DNA of 64,000 nt, from positions 144,165,632-144,229,631 of the forward strand of contig OX235270.1 of NCBI GenBank assembly GCA_944472135.2, given 5' to 3'. This DNA comes from Trichobilharzia regenti. Its lineage: Eukaryota; Platyhelminthes; Trematoda; Strigeidida; Schistosomatidae. A program made the position numbers and the translations under genes. Of the stretch, positions 62,730 to 64,000 are shown piece by piece. Positions within the stretch are counted from its first letter, which is position 1. Each line of letters opens with the position of its first letter. The notes beneath the pieces were generated by a model. The model was not told the origin of the DNA, searched no databases, and was given only the letters and a program-made list of their open reading frames with translations.

Positions 62730-63620
62730 ATTGTTTTTTAAATATGTTCATTATTTCTTTGTTCAAATAAATATAGGGAATCGGTTGAATGAAGTACATC
62801 ATTCATCAATCTAGTATTGATAACTTAGCTGACAGTGATTTTTCATTATCACAATGTCAGCTATCTGATAAGTGGAGACAGGCAGATTAAATCAGTGGCT
62901 AAGCGCAACGCACGCAATAATACCAGTTGAATCGATAAAATTTAAACAACTTTCTGGGCAAGACTAAGTTTGTACAGAGGAGAAGCAAGAATAGATAGGA
63001 AGAACACATGAGTGATTTCAGTGAGTGGTCAGATTATCGCAGTTGATGATAATGGCTTTTTCAAACTGCACTTTTGAAGCAATGTGAAATTTTCAGCATG
63101 TATGACAATTAAAAGTCAATCGGAACGGAGAATAATTTCTCTTCAGGTCTTTACAATTATAAAATATAATATCTTTTATCGTTATAATAATGATAGCCAG
63201 TTATGCGGCGGATACATTTTTGCGTAGAATAACAGATTAGTTATCATAGGGTGACAAAAACAGATAGTTGTATTTGTGTGACAATCGTGTTTACCCTGCA
63301 ACTAAAAGATGTCTTACCGAACCTTAGCTCTTATTCGTGCATACACCATTTTAGCTGTTCCCATGGTTGACGCTACGTAGGGCGTACGATTTGGCAGGTT
63401 AGTATACGGGTTCTAGAATATATACCAGCTTGGTTTAGCAAGGGGAAATCAAGTGCATATAAAGCTCGATCCTGTCACACTTGGTCGATAGTGGACATCA
63501 CATAGACGCAAACGCAGCCTTCAGGGTTATATGTCAAATTCTCAGATCGATATCACGTACAGTTATTTTACGTCTCCTACACATAGCTGAAGCTGTTGCA
63601 ATAAGATAGACTAAACTGGA
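62730..63620. other. No gene recognised
   Basis: No repeat family or coding frame recognised. Confidence 0.45.
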
Positions 63621-63624
63621 ACTT

Positions 63625-64000
63625 TCTATCCAAAAAACACGTCCAGACGCTATTTCGACTCTCAAAGTCGGAATTCAAACGCCTACCGCTTATGTGTACC
63701 ACGGGTGTGCAATCCATTTTGAAAACACTCCTTACCGCCAAATAGATGGTGTAGCTATGGACAGTCCACTTAGCCGTTTTAACAGATATATTGATGTCCA
63801 ACCTTGAAAAAACAAAGGTGAAGCATGCAGTCGACGAAATAACTTCCTGCTGAAGATATGCCGATGAAACATTTGGAGTGTGCAACAATGAAAGTCATGC
63901 TTCACACTTACTCAGATTATTCAATGGTGCACATAACAATATTGAGTTTACTATGGAAAGTGAAGGAAGTTCCACTTCCTCAAAATTGCTATGCGACGCC
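63625..64000 (+). pseudogene. PLE reverse transcriptase remnant, cut by the window end
   Basis: ENTPYRQIDGVAMDSPLSRF (motif B, DGVAMGSPLGP in relatives) near 63720-63775; after a frameshift RYADETFGVCNNES (catalytic box YADD changed to YADE) near 63855, then LFNGAHNNIEFTMESE. Continues beyond 64000. Inactive through stops and the lost second Asp. Confidence 0.7.

Noticed and set aside
1..64000. CRISPR array, operon, bacterial promoters or ribosome binding sites
   Set aside because: No regularly spaced repeats and all evidence points to a eukaryotic, repeat-rich genome.
1..64000. Host protein-coding exons
   Set aside because: No frame with a recognisable cellular domain and no convincing splice-bounded series was found. 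Short exons may have been missed.

Overview
The window looks like repeat-rich, AT-rich, non-coding DNA from a trematode, most likely a schistosome or close relative. The evidence is the repeat content: CR1-type and RTE-type non-LTR retrotransposons, several Penelope-like element (PLE) families with GIY-YIG endonuclease domains, tRNA-headed SINEs, and one SINE at 12800-12955 carrying a hammerhead motif very like the Sm-alpha repeat of schistosomes. The genus is an inference; no host marker gene was found. I recognise no intact host gene, rRNA or functional tRNA. Every ORF I can assign is a decayed piece of a retroelement, and I see no element that looks autonomous.

Layout. 0.9-3.3 kb: PLE and RTE scraps, including a 136-codon PLE endonuclease end followed by a hammerhead-like motif. 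4-16.6 kb: palindromic tRNA-like elements, SINEs, PLE, CR1 and RTE fragments, several nested. 17-18.1 kb: a fold-back PLE with terminal repeats facing opposite ways. 18.4-24 kb: PLE, SINE, a long RTE 3' half, then two CR1 copies in tandem. 24.3-28.3 kb: a complete palindromic element with a perfect 13-bp target duplication inside an RTE tail, then a SINE and PLE. 30-33.5 kb: CR1, PLE and a SINE nested in CR1. 34.7-37.5 kb: two copies of another PLE, one split by a solo LTR, then another palindromic element. 41-45.3 kb: PLE reverse transcriptase/endonuclease remnants on both strands and a third LINE family. 46-53.5 kb: two facing, closely similar copies of one RTE family, with a fold-back PLE, SINEs and a palindromic element between them. 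53.7-54.5 kb: a cluster of a second hammerhead-bearing SINE. 55.7-60.8 kb: PLE plus the longest RTE reverse transcriptase fragment. 61.5-64 kb: a LINE split by a solo LTR and a PLE reverse transcriptase running off the end.

Two themes tie the elements together. First, short elements appear to borrow LINE machinery: one SINE family ends in the same 3' tail as the RTE LINEs, while a second SINE with a similar tRNA head ends in a tail resembling the CR1 3' end. Second, the same hammerhead layout (core, short stem II, GAAA, a tiny self-complementary stem III, cleavage triplet, stem I) recurs in SINE and PLE families that otherwise share little sequence. The most interesting candidate is the palindromic family (about 230-600 bp, at least eleven copies). 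It consists of two inverted tRNA-like/hammerhead-like arms around a loop, and its best copies have target duplications and a tail present on only one side.
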